Shown: positions 26,500-36,135, counted from the first letter of the stretch. The stretch: DNA of 64,000 nt from Provencibacterium sp. (GCA_022792175.1 JAAWAN010000020.1:60745-124744); one strand, 5' to 3'. Translations and numbers: made by a program. The notes: generated by a model not told the origin, from the sequence alone.

Positions 26500-28830
26500 T
26501 CAGGAGGCAATCTTATGTATCTGCAGCGCAAAAACAGTAATGTCATCATCATGCAGCTCGGTTCGCCGCAGCTTTGCCAGTGCGGCAATCCGGTCGCAGA
26601 ATCCCTGCATATCCGAGCCGTTAAAGCGCTCCAGCTCATCGAGCACCCAGTCCTCGCCCGTTTGCGTAACGCCATCGGAAACCAGCAGGACGATATCCCC
26701 CTCCTCCAGCTGCAGGCGGGTTTCTTCAAATTCCACCGGGCTGAGTATGCCGGCAGGCAGCGAAGCAGACTCAATATAGCCAACCCTGCCGCCCTTGCGG
26801 ATATAGCTGGGGGCAGCTCCCGCTTTATAGAGGGTAACGCATCCGCTGTAGAGATCAGTGAGGCAGATATCCACCGTTGCTAGCGATTCATCCCCGCTTT
26901 TAATCAGCATGGCGGAATTGACCAGCTTGAGCGCCGCTTCCAGCCCTATCTGGGCGCGGATCAGCCGGCTGATGAGCGAGGTAGCCATAGAGGAATCGAT
27001 AGCGGCCAGCGATCCGCTGCCCATTCCGTCGCTGAGAATGACCATCGAGCGGCCGTCCGTCTCCTCGAGAAATTTGAAGCTGTCTCCGCAAAGGCGCTTT
27101 CCGGTGCTGCAGGCCTGCGCCACACCGCTGCACAGCCGGTAGAGCGGCCGTTCATGAAAAACAAAGAGCACGCTTCCTGGCTGTTCCACCCGCTCGGGCA
27201 GTGAAAAATCGCGTTCGCAGATTTCCGAAAAATCAAAGCTCAGCTCGGTCCGATCCAGGTTATTGGAAATAGCCGGGGCAGTCTCCAGCTCAATAACGAT
27301 GTGGCCCCCGTTATCCTCATAGCAGCTCAGGCTTTGAAAGTTAATCCCGCGGCGGCGCAGATATTCCCGAATGCGCGCGCTGGTGTGCTCGCTTTGCAGC
27401 GCAATTCGGGTGATATCCGAGGAGATATCGCCAATCATCTGTTCAATTCCCTTCCACTGATCGAGCACGATGGCGCGCAGCTGAACATTTTTAGAGAACC
27501 CCTCCTCCAGCCGGCGCTGCTGGCTGCAGCTTTCAGTAAGGGCGCAGAGCAGCTCCTGCGGCCTTTTGCAGGCGGAAAGGAGCGGCTCAGGAAAATCCTC
27601 CGGCCCTGGGTTTTTTCCCTGCTTCATCTGCAAAACCAGCTCGGAGAGGGCAGAGGAGGTAGAATTGAAATTTTCCTGCCAGCAGTAGAGCTTGTAGGGG
27701 CATTTTTTGCAGACCCGGTCGGCAGTTGCCGCCTGAACATCAAAGGGGGATTTATCCAGCTTCTGCAGCCTGCCGGCTACCTGCTCGGTAATGGTGGAAA
27801 TGTCGCCCAGCGCCCGGCGGACAGCATAGAGCCGGTTGAGAATAATGCTTTTCACCGAATCGGCGGAGATGGCCTGTCCGGCGCTGGGGGTAAGGGTCAT
27901 CCTTCCCAGCAGCCTCTGCGGCAGCAGAATGAAAAGCACACTGGCGATACAGGCCTCATAAACCGGGCTGAGTGCGACTGGGCGCACTAAAACGGCGAGC
28001 GCACAGCTAATACCGTTGACAACAATAAAGGCGGCGGCGCAGCCGAAGCGTCCGAAGGAACTGAAAACGCCGGCCATCAGCCCGCCGAAGCCATAGGAGC
28101 CCATTAAAAAGGCGAAGGCATAATCGTGCAGGCAGGCGGCTACTCCCGCGGCAATCCCGCTGATTGCACCGCCTGCTTCTCCGGATTTCAGCGCGCAGAG
28201 CAGAATTACCAGTACAGCGGCCGTCCGCCCCAGAGAGACACCGCCGAGCGAAAATCCGCAGAGCGCTACGACCAGCAGCCCAAAGGTGATGGCTGCACAG
28301 CTCAGGTCACTCTGGCAGAATGGGACTGCTTCCTTTCTCCCCAAAAGGGAAAAGGTACGCATAAAAAAGAAGGCGGCTCCTGCGGCCAGCAGCACCTCAG
28401 AGAGCAGGAGAGTCAGCTCATAGCCATCCGGGCTGCCAGTCATCAAAACGGCAAATCCGGCGGCTCCCAAAACCGTGCCGGCCAGCAGCGGGGAGAAGAG
28501 CAGATTGGAGCGCAGCCGTTCGTGGCCGGATACCGCCCATTTTACCGCTCCCACCACCAGAATGGCTGCCATATATTTCATTTTGAACTCAATTCCCGGA
28601 GCCACCAGCGTACCGATTGCCGCGCCGAGAACGGCAGCAAAGCTGAGGTCTCCCGATGCGGCCGCCGTAATGGCAATGCCAAACGGGGCAATCTGGGAAA
28701 AGAGCACCGAGCAGGAAAGCAGGAGGGAAAGAGCGGCCATTCCTGCATAGGAAAGAATATCCCCATAGCTGCGCAGCCTTGCGCCGGCCCTGGAAAAAAA
28801 GGAGAGACCAACGATTTCTGAGTGTTTCAA
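26500..28830 (-). CDS. spoIIE: Stage II sporulation protein E (PP2C phosphatase); TTG start proposed
   Basis: Multi-TM N-terminus, CKKCPYKLYCW, VILSDGMGSGSLAAIDSSMATSLI PP2C motifs; TTG at 28830 preceded by aggaggaag. Confidence 0.85.
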   Translation of the reverse strand: MKHSEIVGLSFFSRAGARLRSYGDILSYAGMAALSLLLSCSVLFSQIAPFGIAITAAASGDLSFAAVLGAAIGTLVAPGIEFKMKYMAAILVVGAVKWAVSGHERLRSNLLFSPLLAGTVLGAAGFAVLMTGSPDGYELTLLLSEVLLAAGAAFFFMRTFSLLGRKEAVPFCQSDLSCAAITFGLLVVALCGFSLGGVSLGRTAAVLVILLCALKSGEAGGAISGIAAGVAACLHDYAFAFLMGSYGFGGLMAGVFSSFGRFGCAAAFIVVNGISCALAVLVRPVALSPVYEACIASVLFILLPQRLLGRMTLTPSAGQAISADSVKSIILNRLYAVRRALGDISTITEQVAGRLQKLDKSPFDVQAATADRVCKKCPYKLYCWQENFNSTSSALSELVLQMKQGKNPGPEDFPEPLLSACKRPQELLCALTESCSQQRRLEEGFSKNVQLRAIVLDQWKGIEQMIGDISSDITRIALQSEHTSARIREYLRRRGINFQSLSCYEDNGGHIVIELETAPAISNNLDRTELSFDFSEICERDFSLPERVEQPGSVLFVFHERPLYRLCSGVAQACSTGKRLCGDSFKFLEETDGRSMVILSDGMGSGSLAAIDSSMATSLISRLIRAQIGLEAALKLVNSAMLIKSGDESLATVDICLTDLYSGCVTLYKAGAAPSYIRKGGRVGYIESASLPAGILSPVEFEETRLQLEEGDIVLLVSDGVTQTGEDWVLDELERFNGSDMQGFCDRIAALAKLRRTELHDDDITVFALQIHKIAS

Positions 28831-29055
28831 GTGAGCTTCCTCCTGTTCTTTTTGTGTGTAAAGCTTATAAGCATTACAGATGTTTCTTTCAGGATAGTCA
28901 GAAATAAGGGGGCCTGGCCATTTTGGGAATATATCTGCCTTTCTCTGCATAACCTTTAAATTTAGGGTATCATGTGTCAAGGGAGAAAGCCTGTCAGATG
29001 CTGAGGGGCATTTTTGTAAAAGAAACGGCGATTGCGGCAAAAGAGTGGGATTCTC

Positions 29056-29085
29056 TTGACAAAATGGAAAGGGAGGTGGTAAAAT
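29056..29085 (+). promoter_or_regulatory. Predicted promoter TTGACA-N18-TAAAAT for gltX
   Basis: Direct reading. Confidence 0.6.
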
Positions 29086-29154
29086 GTAGCGAATATACCG
29101 ATTATTTAAGCAGCGGCAGAGCGCCTCTGCCCCTTTACTTTAGGGAGGTTCAGT

Positions 29155-30612
29155 ATGAGTACGTTTGATACCGTCCGCACCCGGTTTGCGCCCAGCCCGA
29201 CCGGATATATGCATGTTGGCAACCTGCGCACTGCCCTTTACACCTATCTGATGGCGAAATCCAAGGGCGGAAAATTTATTCTGCGCATTGAGGATACCGA
29301 TCAGGAGCGCTTTGTGGAGGGCGCGGTAGATGTTATCTATAACACGCTGCGCGAAACCGGCCTTATCTGGGATGAGGGCCCGGATATCGGCGGCCCGGCC
29401 GGTCCCTATATTCAGAGCGAGCGGATGGGGCTGTTTAAGGAATATGCCCTGCAGCTGGTCGAGAAGGGCGCGGCTTATTACTGTTTCTGTGATAAGGACA
29501 GGCTGGAGGAGGCACGCATTATTCAGAAGGCCTCCGGCATGACCCCCCGCTATGATGGGCACTGCCGCAATCTCTCGCCGGAGGAGGTGCAGGAGAAGCT
29601 GCAGGCCGGTATTCCCTATGTCATCCGCCAGAAGATGCCCCAGACCGGCACCACCTCCTTTCATGATGAGGTGTTCGGCGATATCGTCGTAGAAAACGAA
29701 ACGCTGGATGATCAGATCCTGTTAAAGTCGGATGGGATGCCCACCTATAACTTCGCAAATGTGGTGGATGACCACCTGATGGGGATTACCCATGTTATCC
29801 GCGGGAGCGAATATCTTTCGAGCGCCCCGAAATATAACCTGCTCTATGAGGCATTCGGTTGGGAGATACCGGTCTATATCCACTGCTCACCGGTCATGAA
29901 AAATGCGACCGAGAAGCTCTCCAAGCGCAATGGGGATGCCTCCTATCAGGATTTGATTGCCAAGGGCTATCTGACCCCGGCTGTTCTCAACTATCTGGCG
30001 CTGCTTGGCTGGAGCCCGAAGGGTGAGCAGGAAATCTTCTCACTGGAGGAGCTGGTGCAGGAGTTTGATGTTTCCGGCATCTCCAAGTCGCCGGCCATCT
30101 TTGATATTCAGAAGCTCAATTTTATCAATGCCGCCTATATCCGCGCGTTGAGCCCGGAGGATTTTTATAATCGCGCTCTGCCCTATATCCGCCGGACGGT
30201 GCGGGGCGAGTTTGATATGAAAAAGATTGCCTCACTGCTTCAGCAGCGCTGTGAATTTTTAGGGGATATTCCTGAGCAGGTAGATTTCTTCGATCAGCTG
30301 CCGGAATATGGCAATGATCTTTATACCAACAAGAAGATGAAGACAACACCGGAGAGCTCGCTTGAGATGCTGCAGAAGGCGCTGCCGCGGCTGCAGGCGC
30401 TGGAGGATTTCAGCGCAGAGAGTATTCATGCGGCGATGTTCGGCCTCATTGAGGAGCTGGGCGTTAAAAACGGGGCTGTCCTCTTCCCGCTGCGGGTTGC
30501 AGTCAGCGGAAAGAAGTTTACTCCCGGCGGCGGCATTGAACTCTGCGAAATTCTGGGGAAAGAGGAATCCTGTGTGCGTATCTGCAAGGCAATTGCGCAG
30601 CTGCAGGGCTAA
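29155..30612 (+). CDS. gltX: Glutamyl-tRNA synthetase
   Basis: [33 protein letters not shown]. Confidence 0.96.
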   Translation: MSTFDTVRTRFAPSPTGYMHVGNLRTALYTYLMAKSKGGKFILRIEDTDQERFVEGAVDVIYNTLRETGLIWDEGPDIGGPAGPYIQSERMGLFKEYALQLVEKGAAYYCFCDKDRLEEARIIQKASGMTPRYDGHCRNLSPEEVQEKLQAGIPYVIRQKMPQTGTTSFHDEVFGDIVVENETLDDQILLKSDGMPTYNFANVVDDHLMGITHVIRGSEYLSSAPKYNLLYEAFGWEIPVYIHCSPVMKNATEKLSKRNGDASYQDLIAKGYLTPAVLNYLALLGWSPKGEQEIFSLEELVQEFDVSGISKSPAIFDIQKLNFINAAYIRALSPEDFYNRALPYIRRTVRGEFDMKKIASLLQQRCEFLGDIPEQVDFFDQLPEYGNDLYTNKKMKTTPESSLEMLQKALPRLQALEDFSAESIHAAMFGLIEELGVKNGAVLFPLRVAVSGKKFTPGGGIELCEILGKEESCVRICKAIAQLQG

Positions 30613-30702
30613 AGGGGGCTCCTGTGGGGGCTGTAGATTCGAGAAACACAGCTTTCGCCATAGCCGCCCTTTGCAGGCAATTTCGGGAGGACAGAAAAAA
30701 TA

Positions 30703-30742
30703 AAAAGCGCTATACAGCGGAAATATCCGGCTGCATAGCGCC
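30703..30742. repeat. Imperfect hairpin repeat, copy 1
   Basis: aaaaagcgctatacagcggaaatatccggctgcatagcgcc; similar to the inverse of 31985-32026. Confidence 0.7.
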
Positions 30743-30891
30743 AAGGCTGGATTGGAGCAGCGAAGAAGCGCTGGATAACCTGGGGAACCTGTTGGCAGAC
30801 GACAGACACATATGCTTTCAAATGTATATCTGGAATCCGACTATAGAGTCACGGTTATTTACTTTAAAAATGAGAAAGTGTGCTTTGGGAA

Positions 30892-31278
30892 ATGATGACA
30901 GAAGTAGTTGCGGCACTGGTTTGGAATCAGAACAGGTTTATGATCTGCCAGCGCCCGGCCCATAAGGCCAGGGGCCTGCTATGGGAATTCGTGGGGGGCA
31001 AGGTGGAGCCCGGCGAAACCAGGGAACAGGCCCTCATCCGGGAGTGCCGGGAGGAGCTGGCTGTCACGCTGGACGTGAGCGAGCCTTTTATGGAGGTGAC
31101 CCATGAATATCCAGACCTGACTGTTCATTTGACACTTTTTTATGCTACCATCAGGGAAGGCGTTCCCCAGAAGCTGGAACATAACGATATCCGCTGGATT
31201 ACAGTAGATGAAATTGAACAATATGCATTTTGTCCGGCGGATGAGGAGATATTGGGAAGACTGCAGAATGACTACTAA
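30892..31278 (+). CDS. NUDIX hydrolase, MutT/8-oxo-dGTP diphosphatase-like
   Basis: GKVEPGETREQALIRECREELAV Nudix box. Confidence 0.9.
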   Translation: MMTEVVAALVWNQNRFMICQRPAHKARGLLWEFVGGKVEPGETREQALIRECREELAVTLDVSEPFMEVTHEYPDLTVHLTLFYATIREGVPQKLEHNDIRWITVDEIEQYAFCPADEEILGRLQNDY

Positions 31279-31587
31279 AAATTACCACAAACTGGTTCGT
31301 GACCGCATTCCGGAGATCATCGAAGCAAATGGAAAAGCCTGCACTTATGAAACCCTTTCTGACGAAGACTATCTCCGTATGCTTGACGCCAAGTTAGATG
31401 AGGAGTTGGCTGAATACCACAAGGATCAGAACATGGAAGAGCTGGCTGATCTGCTCGAGGTTATTTAGCGGCGGCCAAAGCCCGCGGCTATTCTTTGGAA
31501 CAGCTCGAAGCCATCCGGGTAGAGAAGGCGGCTAAACGAGGTGCCTTTGAAAAGAAGCTTCTTCTAAAGCAAGTCATTGAGAGGTAA
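31268..31587 (+). pseudogene. MazG-like / phosphoribosyl-ATP pyrophosphohydrolase-like gene with 1-nt deletion frameshift
   Basis: MTTKNYHKLVRDRIPEIIEANGKACTYETLSDEDYLRMLDAKLDEELAEYHKDQNMEELADLLEVI*; the next frame continues AAAKARGYSLEQLEAIRVEKAAKRGAFEKKLLLKQVIER*. Confidence 0.75.
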
Positions 31588-31667
31588 GGTACCCCCTGCC
31601 GCTCTGCCTCGAGCAGCAGCGCCGAGAACCTATTTATTGGGCTATTCTCGGATACCTTCGGCGCCGG

Positions 31668-31973
31668 GAAAGTTGGCTGATTTCTGCTTCCAGTACCCTT
31701 TTTCTGACATCTGTCAGAACGGCCGGTTTGCCGCCTTTTCAGTGGAGAACGGCGAGCGGAGGATGGCGATCAAGATCGATGACAAAGCCTCCCATAGTCT
31801 CAAAAAGGTCTACCAGAACAGGTTTTAGGACGACCTGTTCAAGCAAAACAATATGATTTTACCCAGGTTGAGCTGTGTTCCGATGGGTGACGCGGCAGAT
31901 GCAGCAGCCGGAAGCGGTCAAGGAGGAGTTTCAGGTTTTCCTGGGTCAGCCTTCCCGGTTTTCAAGAAGATAG
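31668..31973 (+). pseudogene. Degraded gene fragment, probable helicase-associated domain
   Basis: Composite reading across frames: ADFCFQYPFSD..GRFAAFSVENGERRMAIKIDDKASH..KVYQNRF*DDLFKQNNMI // RWVTRQMQQPEAVKEEFQVFLGQPSRFSRR*. Confidence 0.5.
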
Positions 31974-31984
31974 GAGACTGCCTC

Positions 31985-32026
31985 AGTGCTATACGTCGGA
32001 AATACCCGGTCATACAGCGCTTTTTA
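31985..32026 (+). repeat. Imperfect hairpin repeat, copy 2 (terminator-like with T5)
   Basis: agtgctatacgtcggaaatacccggtcatacagcgctttttaac. Confidence 0.65.
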
Positions 32027-32050
32027 ACAAAATGCAGGGAAAAGAGCAGG

Positions 32051-32649
32051 ATGAAAAAAATCAGAGATTCCAGCGAAGCGGAGATGATTTTGAGCTTTTT
32101 AAAGGGTGAAATCGCTTCGCCGAGGTTTCATGAAAAGCTGTGCGGGATTCTGAAGCAGATGGGGCTGGAGAGCAGCATAACCCGGAGGATGCAGAGGAAG
32201 CCCGGCTGAGAAGGGAGATTATGGGCCAGTTTCGGGACTATCCCGATAAAGAGATGTTTGAAAATTTTCCGCAGCCCGGCCGCTGGGAACTTGTGCGGCT
32301 CGAGCAGGAGGATTTCCCCAAAATCTATTGTATCGATTACAGCTACTGGAATGAGCTTTCCAGCTACATGCGAAAGCCTTCGGCAGCAGCCGTCAATATC
32401 CGAAACGGTGTGGAAATCTATGGGGTATCCAATCAGCCGTTTTGGGAGGGAGCGGACTACCTGAAAAAGGGCAGCTTCTCTTCGATAATTCTGCTCAGCT
32501 GCAAAAACGAAAAATACCTCATCGTTGAAGGACATTCCAGAATGACCGTTTATGGACTGGTTCCGCAGAAATTTGCCGGAAGCTGCGGCTATATCGGTTA
32601 TGTAACGGTGGAACAGATGAGAAAATATGATGAATGGATGAGCCGCTGA
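32051..32649 (+). pseudogene. Frameshifted gene of unknown function
   Basis: 5' part MKKIRDSSEAEMILSFLKGEIASPRFHEKLCGILKQMGL in one frame continues as ...EEARLRREIMGQFRDYPDKEMFENFPQPGRWELV...VEGHSRMTVYGLVPQKFAGSCGYIGYV in another; switch around 32155-32180. Confidence 0.6.
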
Positions 32650-32710
32650 AAGGAGCCCGGCGGCGCAGCCAAAAGCGCGCAGGAGTCCTTTGCCCGGTCT
32701 GATGATATTG

Positions 32711-32746
32711 AAAACGGCTTTCGGTTCATGGACCGAAAGCCGTTTT
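32711..32746. terminator. Bidirectional terminator aaaacggctttcggt/accgaaagccgtttt
   Basis: 15-bp perfect stem, 6-nt loop. Confidence 0.85.
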
Positions 32747-32908
32747 AAGAGCAGGACGAAAAGAAGCCTCTGCTTTAGAAAAGGGCGAGCTGTCAAGCCG
32801 CATTTCGATTTGCAAAAACCGGAAAAACGCAGCCTTATATGACAGAGAGCACCCGGCTTTATCAAAAATCAAAAGCAGATTTTCGAAGGGAAAACCTTCA
32901 TCCTGCAA

Positions 32909-33652
32909 TCAGGCATAGATGAAAAGCTGTGTCCAATAGAGTCTGCCGGTAGTATCCTGGTAGCAGCCGACGCCGATTTCGGTGTATTCCTCCCGCAGAA
33001 TGTTGGCGCGGTGGCCGGGGGAGTTCATCCAGGATTCCATTACCTCTTCGGCGCTGCGCTGGCCATAAGCGATATTTTCGCCCGCGCCCATGTAGGAGAT
33101 GTCCACTTCGTCCAGAACGGTGGAAAAGCGCGCGCCGTTCGGACGGGTATGTGAGAAGGAAACGGTTTGCTCCTGACAGCGAATCCGTGCGGCCTTTGTG
33201 AGCTCTGAATTGACCTTGAGCGCAGAAAGGCCTGCTTTTTTCCGCTCGGCATTTACCAGAGAAACAACCTGTGCCTCATAGGAGGAAAGGCCGGCCGCCT
33301 CCTCTGCATCAGAATCTTCCTTCGTTTCTTCATCGTCCTTCTCCGGTGTATCTGCCGGAGGAAGGGGGGAATCCGGCTCGCTGCTGTCCGGCGGCGATTG
33401 TGTTTCGGGCGGCAGAATCTCTGGGCAGGAGGAAGGAAGCTGGAAGGAAAAACTGCAGTCCCCCTTTTTCAGCAGAGCGAGAAGCCCTTCAAGGTCCGGG
33501 CAGGCGTTTATCCTGCTGGAAGAGAACAGCCGCAGGCCGCTGCGGTTCGGGCAGGCATTTTCCGACTCACCCGCATAGGCGGGGGCAGCGAACAGCGCGC
33601 TCAGGCAGGCGGCAGTGCAAAGAGCAGTGATACTTTTCTTCATTCGAACCAT
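32909..33652 (-). CDS. Secreted CAP/SCP (PR-1-like) domain protein
   Basis: Signal peptide; VSLVNAERKKAGLSALKVNSELTKAARIRCQE...GENIAYGQRSAEEVMESWMNSPGHRANIL. Confidence 0.92.
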   Translation of the reverse strand: MVRMKKSITALCTAACLSALFAAPAYAGESENACPNRSGLRLFSSSRINACPDLEGLLALLKKGDCSFSFQLPSSCPEILPPETQSPPDSSEPDSPLPPADTPEKDDEETKEDSDAEEAAGLSSYEAQVVSLVNAERKKAGLSALKVNSELTKAARIRCQEQTVSFSHTRPNGARFSTVLDEVDISYMGAGENIAYGQRSAEEVMESWMNSPGHRANILREEYTEIGVGCYQDTTGRLYWTQLFIYA

Positions 33653-33776
33653 AAAGTTTACCTCGCTTTCATGAATGTACCTCCCATGATAGCCGGTTTT
33701 TAGGGAGGATGCAAATGCAAGTTCTGGTAAGGGAAAGTGTGGTCAAAGCGGCTGGAACAGGCTGCCGGAAAAGAGA

Positions 33777-33824
33777 AAAGCCGGATGTCTGGGCCTCCAG
33801 AGGCTGCCAGACATCCGGCTTTTG
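33777..33824. terminator. Terminator aaaagccggatgtctgg/ccagacatccggctttt
   Basis: 17-bp stem. Confidence 0.8.
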
Positions 33825-33840
33825 AGGAAAAATGAACCAA

Positions 33841-34644
33841 TCAGTCCTTAGGACACTCCACTCCATAAACCTCCCACTGGCTGAGAGCGGGGAAGGGAGA
33901 GGGATCTTCCGATTGGATCAGATTGGAGAGGCGAATCCATTCTACCCGCTTTTTCTCCGGCAGAGGGATTTCATGCGGCTCCACCGATTTTTCCAACGGC
34001 TGGGTGAGCGTGCTTTTGTCCGAGAAGGTGAAGGTAACGCTGACCCAGTAGTTATCGTGCGGGAAGTCTGCGCGGGTGACGAGCACCATCCGGTCTATTT
34101 CCACCGTCCGGCCGAAATAGAGGGTGATTTCGGCATCATCCTGCCGGTTGATGCCCCAGGATTCATAGGGCCAGGGCCCATGCCAGGTGTTGCAGCAGTT
34201 GCCGTCAATGGCATTGCGTGCGGCGAAGACCGATTCTCCCCGCGTTTCCACATTGGCGGCGGCATGCGGGAACAGCCCGGGTTCGCCATGCTGGTCATAG
34301 GCATTGCGGGCAAGATTTTTGTAAAGCGCGATTTCTCCCTCTGTAGCCAGCCGGGCACGCAGCAGATGGCGGTCCCCATCAAAGCTTCTGGGGGAGTAGG
34401 AGATGTGCTTTTCTCCGAAGGGGATGGTATAAATAAGCGGGGAGGAGGCCAGATAGACGAATTCCTCGGCCATTGCGTCATCCAGCTGCAAGATGAGATA
34501 AATCCCTGTGCGGTCGCTGTGCAGCGAGATAGTATCCCCCTCCTGATAGGCCTCAGGATAAACAAGGCTGACCGCCCGGCTTCCGCTCGAGCAGCCCAGC
34601 GATTCCCCCTGCTTGTTTTGAACTTCCAGCGTCAGTGCCGACAT
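33841..34644 (-). CDS. Hypothetical protein with C-terminal galactose-binding/F5-8 type-C-like segment
   Basis: ARNAIDGNCCNTWHGPWPYESWGINRQDDAEITLYFGRTVEIDRMVLVTRADFPHDNYWVSVTFTFSD; start overlaps the MFS 3' end (operon). Confidence 0.55.
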   Translation of the reverse strand: MSALTLEVQNKQGESLGCSSGSRAVSLVYPEAYQEGDTISLHSDRTGIYLILQLDDAMAEEFVYLASSPLIYTIPFGEKHISYSPRSFDGDRHLLRARLATEGEIALYKNLARNAYDQHGEPGLFPHAAANVETRGESVFAARNAIDGNCCNTWHGPWPYESWGINRQDDAEITLYFGRTVEIDRMVLVTRADFPHDNYWVSVTFTFSDKSTLTQPLEKSVEPHEIPLPEKKRVEWIRLSNLIQSEDPSPFPALSQWEVYGVECPKD

Positions 34645-36002
34645 TTTTCATTCTCTCCTTTGACGATAGTTTGGTTATTTTCGGCTGCGGGTGCCTGCGA
34701 CTGCAAAAGCGTTCCCTCCGATTCGCTCCAGCGATATTTTTTTAAGATAACGCTGAAAATCAGGCAGACCAAAACACCGCAGATACCTATGACAAAAAAC
34801 AGGGCGGCGGCTCCTGCTCCCTTTCCCATACCAAAAATCCGCACGGGGAGGCTGCCGGATGGCTGCACCACCATCAGCGGTTCAAATACTTTGTCCACCA
34901 GCAGCCCGCCCAGCAGATAGCCCGCCGGAATGGTAAAAAACTGCAGGGTATTGCGGCAGGAATAAACCCTTCCCTGCATATTGGAAGGGATACTGATGCG
35001 AAAGATCACATCCATATTGGCATTCATGATCGGAATCGTCAGCCAGCCGACCAGCGCGCCGATACACCAGATAAGCGGATGGTTTCCGAATGCGAGCAGG
35101 AAGTTTTCGGTGCTCATGGAAACAAACAGCGCCAGACAGATGACCTTTACCCGGTCTCTAGGGACGGAGAGAAGGGTGAAAAGCAGGCTGCCGAGTAAGG
35201 TTGCGATGCCTGCGCAGCTGTTCACCGCTCCGAGAACCGTTTCTCCGCCGTTCGGCCTGGATAAAATCAGGGCGGGAAGGGCCGCATTATAGACCGAGGC
35301 CACCAGATTGATGCTTGCCAGAAACAGGATCAGATTTAAAATCAGCGGATTTTGCTTTAGCCAGGAAAGCCCGCTGCGCGCTGAAAGCAGCAGACTTTCC
35401 CCGGCATCTTTTCTTTCTTTGTCCTCCGGAACAGAGATACCCAGCCAGAGGGTCAAAAATGCCGCTGCAAAGGTAACAAGATCGAATGCGATAACCGCCT
35501 CTATGCCGGCGAACGAAAAAAGCACCGTTGCCAGCACCGGCGTTAAGATGGTATTCAGCGACGCGGAGAGGGAGCGCAGGCCGCTGGTTTTCTGATAAAA
35601 CGTCTTCGGAATCAGGAGCGTGGCTGCCACCTCGCTTGCGGGCTGCTGAACGGTATTCATCAGTCCGCCGAGCGCATTGAGCAGATACAGATGTATCGGG
35701 CTGAGAATGCCGGCTTTTATCAGTATCCATATGATTACTGTTCCGAGTGCTGCGATAAAATCGCAGATAAGCATCGTTCGCTTTTTATTCCACCGGTCGC
35801 TCAGCGCTCCCGCAAATATGCTCATGAGCACATAGGGCGCATAGGTGCAGATAGATAAAAGCGCAGTTTGAAGCGCCGATCCGCTTTTCTGATACAGCCA
35901 AAGCACCAGTGCATAGCCGGTCATGCCGCTGCCGAGAGCGGAGAGCGACTGGGTGCTCCAAAGCAGAAGATAGGGCCGAAGCTGCCGATATTCTTTTTTC
36001 AT
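34632..36002 (-). CDS. MFS transporter (macrolide-efflux/enterobactin-exporter-like clade)
   Basis: LLLWSTQSLSALGSGMTGYALVLWLYQKSGSALQTALLSICTYAPYVLMSIFAGALSDRWNKKRTMLICDFIAAL. Confidence 0.88.
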   Translation of the reverse strand: MKKEYRQLRPYLLLWSTQSLSALGSGMTGYALVLWLYQKSGSALQTALLSICTYAPYVLMSIFAGALSDRWNKKRTMLICDFIAALGTVIIWILIKAGILSPIHLYLLNALGGLMNTVQQPASEVAATLLIPKTFYQKTSGLRSLSASLNTILTPVLATVLFSFAGIEAVIAFDLVTFAAAFLTLWLGISVPEDKERKDAGESLLLSARSGLSWLKQNPLILNLILFLASINLVASVYNAALPALILSRPNGGETVLGAVNSCAGIATLLGSLLFTLLSVPRDRVKVICLALFVSMSTENFLLAFGNHPLIWCIGALVGWLTIPIMNANMDVIFRISIPSNMQGRVYSCRNTLQFFTIPAGYLLGGLLVDKVFEPLMVVQPSGSLPVRIFGMGKGAGAAALFFVIGICGVLVCLIFSVILKKYRWSESEGTLLQSQAPAAENNQTIVKGENEKCRH

Positions 36003-36120
36003 TATAGACTTTGCTCCTTTTAAAATGCTTTAGCAGAATGAAAGATATCAAGGATGCAAAGTCTGAGGACAGTGCTTTATCCTCCATGCAGCGTCCTCAA
36101 ACTCTGCATGGAGCAAAATC
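36003..36120 (-). promoter_or_regulatory. Predicted translational attenuator / 5' leader structure of MFS gene
   Basis: Hairpin CTCCATGCAG/CTGCATGGAG (36113-36104/36091-36082), loop TGAGGAC complementary to GTCCTCA (36070-36064), AGACTTTGC-A-TCCTT complementary to SD AAGGAGCAAAGTCT. Confidence 0.65.
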
Positions 36121-36135
36121 AATGCAAAGAATCAT
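36097..36135 (-). CDS. Putative leader peptide MILCIDFAPCRV
   Basis: ATG ATT CTT TGC ATT GAT TTT GCT CCA TGC AGA GTT TGA with SD GGGGAGG 8 nt upstream. Confidence 0.6.
   Translation of the reverse strand: MILCIDFAPCRV

Noticed and set aside
28860-29155. T-box or tRNA-responsive leader upstream of gltX
   Set aside because: No AGGGTGGNACCGCG T-box core and the promoter lies only ~70 bp before the gene.
30617-30890. Small ORFs between gltX and mutT (e.g. MLSNVYLESDYRVTVIYFKNEKVCFGK)
   Set aside because: Could be a gene fragment but too short and without recognisable homology; not annotated separately.
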